A stretch of 64,000 nt of DNA from Lepidodermella squamata (GCA_047495785.1 JBLDXI010000042.1:3906001-3970000); one strand, 5' to 3'; shown: positions 44,333-56,782, numbered from the stretch's first letter. The notes: a model not told the origin generated them from the sequence alone. A program made the numbers and translations.

Positions 44333-47300
44333 TCACAAAAACGCAATATTTTGCCCATTTGTCGCGTGAATTTGAGCCGAAATAGGCTGTGATTGGGCCT
44401 GTTGTAACACCAATTGCTGCGCCGGGCCCGCAGAAGGCGCCCTTGGGCCCCGTCGGTACGACGAAGTGGGCGAAACCACGGTGTAATTCGAAGAGGATGA
44501 GGTCGTGCGAACAACTGAAGAACTCCGCCTTGAGCCGTTGTTGCTACTGGCCGCCGCTAGGATCATACTCGAGCCACTCGCGACAATAGGACCAGCCCCG
44601 CCAATGTGCGTGAACATCGCCGGGTGCCACGAGCCGCTCATACCGTTCGGGCTTATCGCCCCGGGTGCGGTGTTTACATGCGAAATCGGCTGATGCTGTT
44701 GGCCATTCGAATTCGAGCCTGTGCTATTTGAGCTCGCTCGGCGTTGTTGATGCGTCAAAATCGCCTGTTTTCCAGTCTGGACCAGGCTGACAAGGCACGA
44801 CACGGTTCGCGCCAACCGCCCCAGGCCATCCGCGTCCGAATACAAGATATCTTGCGTATTGCAAATGAATTCCTGTGCAATATCAGTAAACAACAATAAT
44901 GATAGCAATGAAAATAATAACAAAATTTGGCGTATTTTTCATTATCTCATTATAATTTATTATTATTATTTTAATATCGATTATTCATCAATCAGGGCCC
45001 CCTTTTTTCGCCCGCGGTTAAATTATCGCTCTATATATTATATTGAAAGGTATCTCTTGAATAACAATAACAACACGGCTCTTCGTTGCACAAAAACTTT
45101 TTAGCGCGAGAATTATATTATTAAACGAGGAAAAACATCACAAAGAAACCCATCAATAATTTACCTCCATTATATAACAATAATAATACACAAATAATAA
45201 TGCCAAATAAGCATCATGTTATATAGGCACAAAAACGATGTTTTTCCGTTTTTTAATACAACGTAAAAGAAAGCATGATATGGAAAACACGTCAGTTTTT
45301 TTGTTACAATCAGAGATTCGGTATTTGAGTCGGCGAAAAAAAACGAAAGAAAAAATCGAGAAGCCTACACACAAAAATCAGCTCTCATCATTATAATAAG
45401 CAAGCGAAAAAAATGAACAGAAAAAAATCGTATTATTTTGGCAAAAAGCCTGGCGTGATTAATACTATATTGTAACAAAACTCATAAAGCACAATTTTGT
45501 GAGAATTTTTGTTTGAAAAAATACTTGATTCTTTTCGATCGAGTATTTCAAGCACTCAATACTTTGTAGTCTAATCAGGAGGGTAATTGAAAACTAGCGT
45601 AGAAACCAGGGCTAGAATAAGCAAGCAAGCACTGGCTAAAGCGTGATCTCGCCACGTAACGATGAAATCTCGATGTTTTTCAGCCGACAAATCAGGCGTA
45701 ACTATCGAACTAGGCGGCGGTGATAGCGGCAGTTGGTTTCGAACCGGCGTCGATGTTGTAACTGCAATATCCATTTCCTCCGATAAGCTATCGCTAATGT
45801 CATTACTACTCGAGTTATGCTCGAGCTTACTGCGATGCGCTTCGATGAGCAGCTCGGCTAACCGGTCGAATATTGCCTTGACCTTGACCTGATCTTGCGA
45901 GCAACAGGTGGTACTGGCACTGGTAGTAGAAGCATCGCCAGCAGCAGGAGGGGGAGTAGTGAAAAGAGCAAGCAGTAGCATCAAAAGGGACATCGCATCC
46001 GTCTAAATCGATCGGTATAGAAGAACAACAGGGGAAATATTATTATGAAATTTTGCTGCGATTAAAATTCCATAATATTTCAAGGGGAATTGCTAATTTC
46101 TTTAAATTAATTGCTACAGGCTAATTAATTAAAGCGGCTATATGGCTACATGCCTAAAATTCAAAAGCGTTAATACAAATTATCGGGGTAAAATAGGCAT
46201 TCCAATTAGTAATCTCATCAACCGAAAATGCGCTTTCATGCGATCAAAGTGGAAGCACAAGCTGGAAAACTGTTTCATGCGAAAACTCAGCCGATTTTTT
46301 TTCGACGAAGAATCACAGACAAAGATACATATAAAAGTGAAGGGAAGAAATAGTGCATAACAATTAAATAGTGAAGAAAAAAATCATAATCATCGAGAGA
46401 TTTTTGTTCAGAAGCAAGGTATAGAATTGACAAAAAAGTACGACACAACAATTAATATAGATCAAGATCGAAAAATAACGGTTTCTCGTTGCACATTACA
46501 GAATTTTGAGATTATTCAGCCAGAGCCGCGGCTATTATCAACACTCTCCTCCAACTACAGTTCAAGAGATACGACTTCCTTAATTTGTTTTTCAAAATTT
46601 CTAAAAGCACGCGCAAAAGCTTTGAAAGCTGAGCTGATGTTATGAGAGATCTACTGTGATTTTAGAGGGATGAATTTTTCTGGATTTGGTGCCTGTTAAA
46701 TTTGCTACTAAACAGCTTATGAAGCCGAGAAAAGCCAGGAAAAATACTTGGACAATAGAAAAATACGAAACAAAAGCTTGACAAACCTCGCGAAGGCCAA
46801 TCTTACGGCATGCTTCGACAAAATTCTCCGCATTCCGACGGCATTTGGAAGCACTCAAATTCGTCTGAAAATTATTAAAAACAAAGATAAGAAAGAGAAC
46901 ATTCAAAATTTAGAAAATTAAAAGCCAAAAATTAGAATATGGTACAAATAAAACAAATAATTTTTATATCAAAATCAATTAGCTGAAATATTACAATTTT
47001 TGCAAGTCATATTTTTTGAATAATTTTTGAAATTAATCCAAAGCAAAGAATTCTCAATGTTTCAGGGTGTCTCACAAGCTACGCAATTACTCTTAAAAAG
47101 TTCAACATTTCGCAGAGAATTCAGCCAAGTTTACTAAATTTAAGCTTCTAACAGCAGTTTAGCATCATTTCTCAGCAATTTCACCAAAGAAAACCCGAAA
47201 AATCCCACTGGAAATGGTTCGGTGATTTCCGGTATTTTACTGGATTTTTTCACTTTTATTCGAGGTTTCGGAGTCAATTAGCATTGCCATGACACTCAAA

Positions 47301-50300
47301 ATACCCTCAGACTATACAATTGGAAATCGGCTCGGGTTTCAGACTTTCTGATCCCTTTTCATCCTTTTTTGATTTTTTTTTCTATAATTCTTACCGTTCC
47401 AGCGCTTGGCACTTGGATGCTAGGAATAGTTCTAGGCCTCAGGCAATTCGCAAGATGGCACAGCATGACACCATCCCGCAACGCCTCGCCAATATTCGGC
47501 GGCAGTTTCAAATGCAGAAACGACTCAAGAATCGAGCGAATCATCTGCTCGCTGTCTTCATTCGCACCACTGCCGTCCGAACTCGGCGTGTTATCCAGCG
47601 ACGCGTCAATCATCAACGGCTCACGGGGCGAAACAGCAGCGATTGATATCTGCTCGTAATTCGTCATCGATTTGATAGGCGGAGGCGGGTTGTTATTGCT
47701 GTTGTTAGAACTCGACAACAACAAACGAGTATCATCACTTGAGCGGCGGTGATTGTCGTTCGATTTCGACACATTTCGATTCAAGGTACCACCCCCATTG
47801 ACCGTCATCACCAAACCACCGCTAGGGATTGTGCTATCGTTACTGCCATTCACCGTTTTCGAGTCGGAATTAACGTCTAAATCATCATTTTCAACCCCGC
47901 TGTTGCCTAAACGCGCGACTGAGGCCGATTTTTTGCGTTGAAGATTCGCCTGTTGCGCGATAACGACCCCGCCGCCTAGGTTCAAAATTTCATTCTGCAA
48001 CATTCGAGATCGTTCTTTCGCGTCGATAACAGGCGCGCTACTATTGCTAGCCGTGTCTGAGTTCACCCCGGACAGTGACGAGGCTGCCCCCAACAAATGC
48101 GGCTCATCATCACCCCCGACGCCGGTTGTTGAGTACCCGGAATCGGAACTCGCAACAGCAATTCTCCTCTCCTTATCAATCAAAGGCCGGCGTCTCAGGG
48201 CGAAAGACGGCGTGCTGCCTCCATTGGCCGACGCCCTGCCCGACCGCCTGCCCTCCGCATTAAGGCGGACGTTGACGAAACCGTCTGCTTCGGTAACATT
48301 CGCCGAGTTCGAAGTGAAAAGCGCTTTCAGCACATGCTCGCGGCCTTTCGATGTAATGCGAGCGGGTGGGTTTTTCAGCGGGTTAGCGTCGAGCAGCAGC
48401 ACTTCGAGGGTGTGCACCTCGGCGAGGTCTGACGGCAGTTCGGTGATCAGGTTTTCGGATACGTCGAGAAAGACCAAGGGAAGACGTGAAATTTCGCGCG
48501 GTAGAGCACCGAAAAAGTTCTTGCGAGCATTTAAATAGCGCAGATTTTCCAAATTTCCGATCTGCTGCGGCAGTGCTGTCATTTGATTTTGGCTAATATC
48601 CTGCGAAAAATCAATGAAAAAAGGAGGATCAATAAAGATGACAGCGGTGCTTCAATCAAGTGCACCCGTACCCATAAAAATCAAGACGAAAATCGATAAA
48701 CCCAGCAAAATTATTAAAAACAGAACATAAAAAAATTTAAAAAGCAATTTTCCCACATCCATTAAATTAATTATAATCGGATAATTATAAGTTTTGAGAA
48801 ATTTGTTTCCTTAATTTTCTTTTCATAAAATGTTCCAAATATGAGGAAGTCTGTGATGTTTTCCACGGTTTTTTATCGATATTAAATCCAATTTTATATG
48901 TCAATTTTTACCCGCAAATTTCCACCTTCGCATAACTATTTCGAGTCAGAGAAAGAAAAGAGGGCCTTTCAAATTTCTAAAGCTAGAAAAATTAAGTCTG
49001 GAATTCCGGATATCCGCACTTGAATATCAATCACATTTCGCAGAGGAACGTCGATATATATAGTCGAAAATTTCCTATTGCAAGGCTTACCAGGTATAGA
49101 AGCCGATCAAGCATGACGATTTCAGGCGGCAAATGAGTTAACCGGTTATTTTTGAGAAGAAGAACCTCGAGTGATTGAAGTTGGCAAACACAAGGCGGAA
49201 CTTGGCTCAACTGATTAGAGCTAAAAAAAATCATTTCATTTCATCTTTTCACATTTTCGTCTCATTTTTTTCATCAACACGAACCATAAGCTGAGAAAAG
49301 TTAGAGCTTGCAACTGCGAAAGTTTAGCCGGCAGCGACCTAATGACATTTCGATTCGCAGTCAATCGTTCGAGCAGTAGAAAATCACAGATCATCGAAGG
49401 CAGCTCCTCGAAACGATTACCCGTCAAATCTGAGCGAGAATGAAAACAAAAACAAAAATGTTTATCATTATTATACACCGCTTTCCCCACGATTGGCGAA
49501 TCAAATTTATAATATACCAATATTATAGGTAATTTGTCTGGCGTGAAGGTAATTTCAGCCATAACATTATGTTGTTAGGCCCTAGCTACGTGGTTATTTA
49601 TTGCAGGATCCGCGAGTGAAGAGATGAGCGCCGCGCATGATGTTTGCATCATATTTGTTTTGACAGGCCGGACCTCGACATACAATCGGATATATATATT
49701 CGCGGGCCAATATAAAACCGCATATAATAACACCACTCGTCATAAAAAAGGCGCAGCGTGCGAAAAAGCGCGGTTCGCTGGGTTGCGCAGTGCAAAACAA
49801 ATACTTACCTCCGGGGATGCGCGAGAAAAGTGTGTGGCAGGCCGTAGTTATGCCGCATTAGCGCAACAATAAAAGGTAAGTATTTATGTAGCAATCATGC
49901 GCCATATTTTTAGCAGACGTTATGCTCGTATTCCTGAAACAGCCGTTGAACGTGCTCGCGAAATATCATCATTATCATCACGATCATCATCGTTACTACA
50001 GGCCGATGATCGGAGGTCTTCAAGTACGAAGCACTTCCGTTAGTCTCAAATTGAAGTGCACTATTTCAAGGGAAATGCATAGAGAAAACCGGCCATTTTT
50101 GACCATTCATAATTGATTAGAAAAATAATCACTGAAAATCAAAATTAAGGTGGATATTTTATATTTTTATATTTTTTTGTTCATTTTTATCAAAATTTCC
50201 CATAAAAACTAGATATTATATCATTTTTCAGAATTTCCAGCGATTATTTTTTGATCAAAAGTTTTCGTTTACAGGAAGCTGTGAAATATTTACGCCATCC

Positions 50301-51330
50301 GACTGAACAAAATAGGCCATGCATCATCGCCCATGTTGCGACTAGCAACTCGAATTTCTAAATCTGCGTCTCAGTGATATTTAAGCCCAGTTTTACGAGC
50401 AGGTTCTCTCTCGCAGCTTCGAGTTCACTGTCCTCGCGCGCGAGAGGGAGAGAGACACTGGAATTATCATCATCGCCATAATTCTGTTTGCAAACACATA
50501 CAGGAAAGACAATAATTGCGCCTCTGCTGCCAGCACACAAGTTTACTGCCCGCAATTTAAAAATCGATGAGCGCAATCGAAAGTGCTTATAATTGAAAGC
50601 GGATAACGCACGAGGGGCTTCGTATGCTTCGCCTGAAATCTTCCGTTTCAGTTCGTTCGCACTTCAGCCGCATGTGCCAATCTATTATTATTTGTAGTCT
50701 GACAAGCTCGAAATTCACAAACACAGCATCTGTTCGCAGTTGTGCGGCGCCGGCTGCCGAGCATGTGTCTCAATAATAAATTTCCTAGTCCCTTTTCATT
50801 GTTTGCAAAACGAGCACGACCGCTTGAAATCAATATAACTCCGGAATTTTGTCGTGAATTTGAGAAACACGACTAGTGACATGCGAGCCCCAAAAGACCG
50901 TCGCCGAGTCGAGCAGTATGCCGTTGAGAATTCGCGTCGCTAAAACGGCATCGCAAGCCGCCTTAATTTAATATTGATAAAGCGCGCACATGCTCGCAAA
51001 AACAAAAACAAGGGCGAATGAGAAGCAGCAGAAGAAGAAGAAAAACTGGAGAAATTATCAACTCCCATGACGTGATTATCGATCGGTATGTATACTAAAA
51101 TGTTGCACCCATTAATACGACTCACCTACGACGGTCACGTCAGCCAGATCGCACTTGCCTCCGTGCTGTTTTGGAATGTCGCGAAGGCCGCGGCCAGTTA
51201 AAATGAGTTCTCCAGATGATTGAGCCTCCTCAAGGGCCCTTTCAATCGATGTCAACGGTGTGGTCCCATTATTGCTTGTTGAACCAGCTTGCGGTGAAGC
51301 CACCGGTAATAATTGAACGGCTGAAGCCAT
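44333..51330 (-). CDS. LRCH: LRCH, leucine-rich repeat and calponin-homology protein (soluble isoform)
   Basis: LRCH proteins combine leucine-rich repeats with a calponin-homology domain and regulate cortical actin and DOCK-type signalling. Exons 51330-51126, 49429-49285, 49220-49091, 48600-47395, 46864-46787 and 44872-44333 join in phase to 767 residues. The N-terminal part includes LTGRGLRDIP. LRRs cover about 60-230 (LTGNRFEELP, LCSNQLSQVP, ISQNQMTALP, SENLITELP). A long S/N-rich linker follows, then the CH domain near the end of exon 4 (SILESFLHLKLPPNIGEAL...LCHLANCLRP), exon 5 (KCRRNAENFVEACRKIGL) and exon 6 (FICNTQDILYSDADGLGRLA). The tail is S/Q-rich. Start MASAVQLL chosen as the first ATG in frame. 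The gene starts 106 bp after the COX19 stop. Confidence 0.92.
45571..46002 (-). CDS. LRCH: Alternative terminal exon of LRCH encoding a C-terminal membrane anchor
   Basis: An acceptor (CGATTTAG) at 46003 opens 144 codons in the same phase as the end of exon 5, ending at a TAG at 45571. The peptide carries a hydrophobic start (MSLLMLLLALF), a charged helix (VKVKAIFDRLAELLIEAHR), and a clear C-terminal transmembrane segment (about the last 25 residues, LASACLLILALVSTLVF) with a short NYPPD tail. Human LRCH4 likewise ends in a transmembrane segment. Using this exon would leave the CH domain without its last helices, giving a 731-residue anchored isoform. The reading phase and family precedent support it; expression is inferred. 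Confidence 0.7.
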   Translation of the reverse strand, partial: TDAMSLLMLLLALFTTPPPAAGDASTTSASTTCCSQDQVKVKAIFDRLAELLIEAHRSKLEHNSSSNDISDSLSEEMDIAVTTSTPVRNQLPLSPPPSSIVTPDLSAEKHRDFIVTWRDHALASACLLILALVSTLVFNYPPD

Positions 51331-51436
51331 TTTTGGTTCAACAAATCTCAATGATACATAAAAGACTACTAGTCTACTACGTCATATCTATAAATGAAGA
51401 AAATCGAATAAAAGCAATTGGAAAACTTTAATATAT

Positions 51437-51679
51437 CTATTTTTCGTCGAAGCCCAAGGTTTTCCACTCCTCCTTGGCCATGAGGTTGTTATCCATGCGA
51501 CATTTTAGGTACTCTTTCGAGAAGTCGCGACATTGGTGACTGTCGTTCTTGTTATCGGCTAAACAACGCATGTACTTGACCATAGCATTGTGACATTCTT
51601 TATCATGGTCTAGCGGAAAACTGCCTTTGTCGGGCGGGGTCGGCAAAAACACCTTTTGCCGCATCGATGGATTAGACAT
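51437..51679 (-). CDS. COX19: COX19, cytochrome c oxidase assembly factor
   Basis: COX19 is a small twin-CX9C protein of the mitochondrial intermembrane space and cytosol needed for copper delivery to cytochrome c oxidase. The gene has a single coding exon of 80 residues, normal for the family. Both CX9C motifs are present: C-HNAMVKYMR-C and C-RDFSKEYLK-C. PPDKGSFPLDH and the C-terminal EEWKTLGF are family-typical. An acceptor-like TTTCCTAG lies about 13 nt before the ATG. It lies 264 bp after the MsrA stop and 106 bp before LRCH, all on the minus strand. Confidence 0.93.
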   Translation of the reverse strand: MSNPSMRQKVFLPTPPDKGSFPLDHDKECHNAMVKYMRCLADNKNDSHQCRDFSKEYLKCRMDNNLMAKEEWKTLGFDEK

Positions 51680-51840
51680 TGTTATAATATTTCCTAGGAA
51701 ATAAAAGTACATCGGGTTATTTACTGAAACCTGCAACAACGTAATCAAATCATAACTCATAACCGGTTCATTAAATCTTTGCATCTAAAAATATTTTTTA
51801 TAATAAAATTGGCTATTAAGAATAAACACTGTTACAGCTT

Positions 51841-51900
51841 GGTAGCATCAACCACGGTATATCCATAACATGGCTTTCATACAGTGGTGTCATTAATGCT
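51841..51900 (-). promoter_or_regulatory. SECIS element (form 2) in the MsrA 3' UTR
   Basis: A SECIS recruits SBP2 and the selenocysteine elongation factor to recode UGA. Read on the minus strand, ATGAC (51893-51889) faces TGAT (51850-51847), giving the non-Watson-Crick quartet with tandem G.A pairs. Helix II pairs 51888-51879 with 51860-51851 (ten positions, one mismatch). The unpaired AAA (51877-51875) lies in the internal loop. A small apical helix CCAT/ATGG (51873-51870 with 51866-51863) closes on GTT, the hallmark of form 2. It begins 50 nt after the MsrA stop. Confidence 0.88.
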
Positions 51901-51942
51901 ATGCCAGTGTCTTTTCTAGGCAGCCTCGAGATGTTCCATTAT

Positions 51943-52666
51943 TCACAGACCACAGGACGCACCGGAGGACTTGTCACCAGTAATGTATCCCATAACGTAA
52001 TCTACAACTTCTTGACTGACCCCAAAGGATTTTGACTCTTCGAGCCACTGCGCCGCATGCGTTTTACCCTTTCCGTACCCAGCTAAATATCCAGTGACCC
52101 TGGCTGCCAAGAGGGAATCACGAATTTCACTCTCGGAGTGGAATTTCAGCGACTTGAGTAACCAGTGATCTTGGCGCAGAATATATTTCTGATGGTAGTC
52201 CTCAGCAATATGAAGGTCACTAGCAGGCAACACTTCGCTTTGAATCTTGCGAGTTCCGGCTAGACGAACTTGCTTAGCCAAAGACTCTTCTGCTTCCTTC
52301 TTCTGCTCAGCATCGTGATAAAATATGGCGGTGGCATATTGCCTTTTGTACGGCCGGGCGAAAGGATCGTGGTTATTCCAAAACAGGTCAAGAAGTCGAG
52401 AATATTGAACTACGTTAGGGTCATAGGTAACGGTGATGGCTTCCATGTGGTCTCCGATGTTACGATAAGTTACGGGTGCAGGCTTAGTGCCTCCAGAGTA
52501 TCCTACACATGTAGACAAAACTCCCCTAACGACGCCTGAAAACAAAAAAGAACGATTACATAAGCCTGATTTGCCCATAGCAACAAATACCAAAGACGCC
52601 GTCAGGGAACCAAAATCAGGCCATCGCGAAAGTTGCCTTTTTCACTGCATTCGTAGCAGGGCTCAT
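51943..52666 (-). CDS. MSRA: Selenocysteine-containing peptide methionine-(S)-sulfoxide reductase A
   Basis: MsrA reduces methionine-(S)-sulfoxide in proteins back to methionine. Exons 52666-52591 and 52535-51943 (55-nt intron) join to 222 residues if the in-frame TGA at 52618-52616 is read as selenocysteine at residue 17. The flanking peptide KATFAMA-U-FWFPDGVFG aligns with the family active site, where Cys normally precedes FWG. Downstream are VRGVLSTCVGYSGG, TYRNIGDHMEAITVTYDPN, DLFWNNHDP, RQYATAIFYHD and AEDYHQKY, and a near-terminal Cys (SCGL) suited to resolve the intermediate. The C-terminal layout resembles the insect-type MsrA. The start was chosen as the ATG 16 codons before the UGA; no targeting sequence is evident. 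A SECIS lies in the 3' UTR. It is probably the first gene of an operon with COX19 and LRCH. Confidence 0.92.
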
Positions 52667-55600
52667 TCTCTCTACGTTTCTAAGTTTAGAGTATCTATGA
52701 TTGAGAAATCAGAGGTCAGAGAGTCATGTTAAATAAGCAAATCACGCGATAGTAGCAATTACTATTATCATGCGACCGGCGACCATATAATTCTGAGAGA
52801 TCAGTAAGCTATCTGATGAGCAAAGATGACTCACTCAATGCTCATTTCAGAAGAATAATCTCGAGGAAGCATTCGAAATCTATCCACCTAAGAGGTAACA
52901 GGAAAACAGTATCATCATCAACAACAAGTCAGCTGCAACTCGATGATATCAGGTCAAAAATGATGGCACGTGAATCTAGTTCAACGTGCAAACTGCAGCT
53001 GAATGCTACAACCTGAAAACGGCAGACAGCGCATTGAACCGGGTGCCAAAGGTCACCAACAAAAGGGATTTTAGAAAACAGCTGATTTTTTTCTTACCCT
53101 CTCTTTAATCCATGAAATAATTAAAATTTTATTTCGCAACAATGTAAATATATTATAAATTATTTTAAATTTATCATGTCGGATGTTGATTAAAATATGT
53201 CGAAAATTTATTTTACGCGCGTATTTTCAAACCAACTTCCTCGGACTTGAAAATATTTGCGATGCGAGGGCTTTCTTATTTCTATGTTGTTTGTTGTGAC
53301 TTGTTTATTACGAGATGGAATTACGAATGCGTTAACTGTTCGCGTTAAAAATTGCACATGCATGGTATTCTTTTGTAAAGTTGATTGATGTACAAATTTT
53401 AAAGTACTTGGATGGCTGCTTTTGACAGTTGCCAAGTCGTCGGGAGTATGTATCAAGTGGTATCCTATCAAGTGGCACCTCCTCTCAGTATCTGTTCAGT
53501 GTCAATTGAAATTTTGACCATTTTGGGTTTGGCAGATAATTAAACGCAGTTGGTAACTTATTTCGCGCTCTTGTGACCCGCGTTGCTACCCTTCGTAGTA
53601 GCCGTTTGCCGTCTTGAAATTCATTGCTCATGTTATCAAACGGATTAGCAGAACGAATCTCGGTCCAAGCAGCAATAGAAAATATCATCGTATGCACCAT
53701 TTACATTTGTTTACCGTTCACTTGAACCTCATGGTTTAGCTGCAAGCGGCGAAGTCCATAATCGAAGTATTGTGGTGTTGCCGCTCTCAAAATGTCAATG
53801 GAGCGCGCAAAATAGAAAATAATCTCATAACTAAAAATTACCTCATTCGGTCATTGTAATGCTTTCAACACGTTCACATTCGCATAACCTGAGAGTAAGA
53901 ACGTGTTCTCCGTGAAAAAGAAATCTAGCAGCGGAGCACGCCTTCACAATACCTTGTTAAATGGCGCACAGCAAAATAACATAATGTCCACTTTTTGTTT
54001 ACCTTACCGAACAATAAACAAAGCCCGTCGTAAAATTTTCAGGTCAATGAACTAATATATGCGATCCAATCTCAGCAGGCACGTCAAACGACGTGAAAAT
54101 CGTACGGCTTCGCTGAATGATTATGAGATGGTAATTATATTATCCCTAGTGTCACATATATAGGCATCTTTTACCATGATAACAGACGCGGATGTAAACG
54201 CGTAAGCCCGAACGCGCTTCAAATAGGATTATCACTTGTGTCGCGCTGAGACAAAATAATTAATTTGCTATTGGTTGTCAGACTCACGTAGTAAATAATA
54301 TACTTTGGTATATAATGTGATTTAGGCACCCTGTCTATTTCTATATTTGTAATCAGCGTATATCTAGCATCCAGATTTCTTCACAGCTTTAGCGATACAA
54401 GGTATGCAGGAAAGCGCGTTTTTATTACGGGTCGGTGCCAACATAGTAGCGCTTTTGTAGCGTCGCGCTGATTAATATACCTGGCCAGCTATTACCTACT
54501 CTCATCTATTTATTTTTATACTGCTGTATTTGGCATATTGCGCATGCCGATATAAAGCCGTCGCAGGGTGTCACGTTGAAGAGCTATGTTTGCTTGAGTC
54601 TAACAAACGTTGATTATTGCCGTTATTTAAGCTGTTTTACAATCGTGATGATAACGTTCTTTTTGCAGCATGGCAATTGTGTGAAGGGCCGCAACAGGTA
54701 TACGGAACAGCGTTCGCGGTCTGACCTCGTTGCCAACATCCTGCGGCGGCGCCTGCGCGAAATGATTTACGTCGCGGGGCCTAGTGCGCAATATTACCGT
54801 CAATATATTTCTGACATTTTTCTTCGAATAATATATACGTTTATATCAATATTATTTAATTATATACCTACACACTCGAAATTCGTCGTAAAAGCCTTCA
54901 TTATACTTTCAATCAAAGCATAGGTATACAAATAATAATAACGTCAAAATATGCCCTTATTATAAAATCATTTTTTTATGTCGTAAATATTTACTGCGCG
55001 CTTTCAGGTAGTCTAATAAAACAAAAATATGGGTTTAATGAAAGATTTTTCGGCTTGGCAACAAATTGCAGACAAATACAATTTTTGTTTATTTGATGCT
55101 TCTATCATACGCAAATCTCGTCGCTATAAAAATTTTCTAAATTTTAGGCGCATCTTCAGATACTCATAAATAGCGATTATGCTGGGTATTATATATTAAA
55201 TTTGCGCTAGCTTTTAAACTTGCGGTCGCGCATCGCCCGTGCTCGCGGTACAAAAAGAATATTTTTGAAAAATTTACTGTCAATTTGCAACGCACTATTA
55301 TTCCCGTCATAATAATATTTATTCCGTCATGCATGCGCACGCATGACAAAGTTCGGCCAAACTGCAATTATTGAGTCTATGTACAATTGATAAAATTAAG
55401 CCCCCTCTTCCCATTTTCTGCGTACTCTATATAATGTTGTAAATACAGCATATATACCAGCGATGAAAATGCTTTTATTAATATTGAACATACTGTCGAA
55501 TCGATATAACGCATCCCTGCCCAAATATCAACACTGGAGACGATGTCATGCGGAGCCATCGAAATTCGGGAAACTGCCGCCATTATTTTGCATGCCCCCG

Positions 55601-56782
55601 GCAATTTTACTCCGTCCACATTTCTTACCCCCGTCAAATTAGGCTCAATAAATCGTGATTTATTTCGGAATATCGGCTTCTCATGTCATTCATTCAATTT
55701 TTTGGCGTAAAAGTTTCAATTTTCGGGCTATTTTTTGCAGAGCGCAAATTAAAGTGTCAAATTTGACACATGCTCGTTTATTTGGTTTTTTCGAGCCAAT
55801 CGCTTGCTATATAAATTGCACACATTTGTGAAATTACATACACACCCTCAGCGACAGCGATATATAAAAAAATCGAAGCCGAAAACGTGCCGGATGCTGG
55901 CAAAGTAGGGGCTATCATTTTCTTATCGCATTACAAGCAGAAGACGCATTTTTACATAAAATATAGAAAAAATGATAGCCGTCCCTACAGGCGCGATTTC
56001 ACTCCCCATATTATACTTGTTCGGTCCCTTGCATACGCAGAATTTTTCTTATATATTAAATTTGCCAAAGACGTTGAGTATAATGTCATAATCAAGTTTA
56101 GTTATGTATCAGCAAATTTTCGAATTTGGTCAAGCATTTTTAATCAAGCGCTCGGACTCGGCATCAGTGCATTGATGATTTTATCCCTGTATTTTTATAT
56201 TGTTGATTTTCACACATATTATTTGCGAAAAAATCCCAGAATTTGGCGCGTGTAAAATATTTACCTAGCCCTAGCGCGAAGAATTATTTTGCCCGCAGGA
56301 AAAAAACGTTATACTATTTTATTTAGGAATATTCGTATTCTATATAGAGCCCAGCGGGCCACCAAAAATCGCTTTTTATTTATAGGTAACGCGTTTATTA
56401 AATATACCTGGTATATCTTTCATCGCGAATGAGGGAAAAAAATTCTGCGTACCTGTTGAGTGCCGCATAACATATTCCGATTATATTACACAAATGCGCG
56501 TGGGATTGCTGATAAGAGCCAAATTTTAGGAAAAATCTGTTCTAATTTTCAAACCCTTCAGCTATGTGGCACGTAATTATTTTCATTTTTATTAATTTTC
56601 TAGCTCATATTATTGAGTTACGGAAGCTATAAAACTGATTTTTATAGCTTTTAAATTACTGCAATTTGCGTTGTTTTGGTATCGTCCTATTCTCATTGTT
56701 TTTCTCCCAGATACTGAGTACGAATATGTTTCTATCAATTGTTTATTTGTTAGGCTTTTATTTTGACGATTCCGTGGAAATT
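52667..56782. other. Long intergenic region between MsrA and TPPP
   Basis: No gene is recognisable over about 4.1 kb. The DNA is AT-rich with many TATATA tracts from about 54 kb onward. Short ORFs (for example near 54576-54923 and 55887-56255) have no recognisable content. The MsrA and TPPP promoters must lie at its ends. Confidence 0.5.

Noticed and set aside
49798-49885. Inverted AAATACTTACCT / AGGTAAGTATTT pair inside LRCH intron 1, resembling a U1 5' end or an SL RNA donor
   Set aside because: Neither orientation is followed by U1 stem-loop sequence, and no good Sm site plus 3' hairpin follows at the distance expected for an SL RNA. More likely incidental donor-like sequences.
52616-52618. 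The MsrA TGA read as a nonsense mutation (pseudogene)
   Set aside because: The stop falls exactly on the catalytic Cys codon, the rest of the gene is intact and in phase, and a SECIS follows the gene. Recoding is far more likely than a random stop.
55887-56255. 122-codon plus-strand ORF in the MsrA-TPPP interval
   Set aside because: Tyr/Phe/Ile-rich translation of AT-rich DNA with no recognisable motif, splice context or neighbour support.
56666-56782. Upstream extension of TPPP with a hydrophobic leader
   Set aside because: TPPP is cytoplasmic and has no signal peptide. An acceptor-like site at 56710 lies inside the extension, so the ATG at 56783 is preferred.
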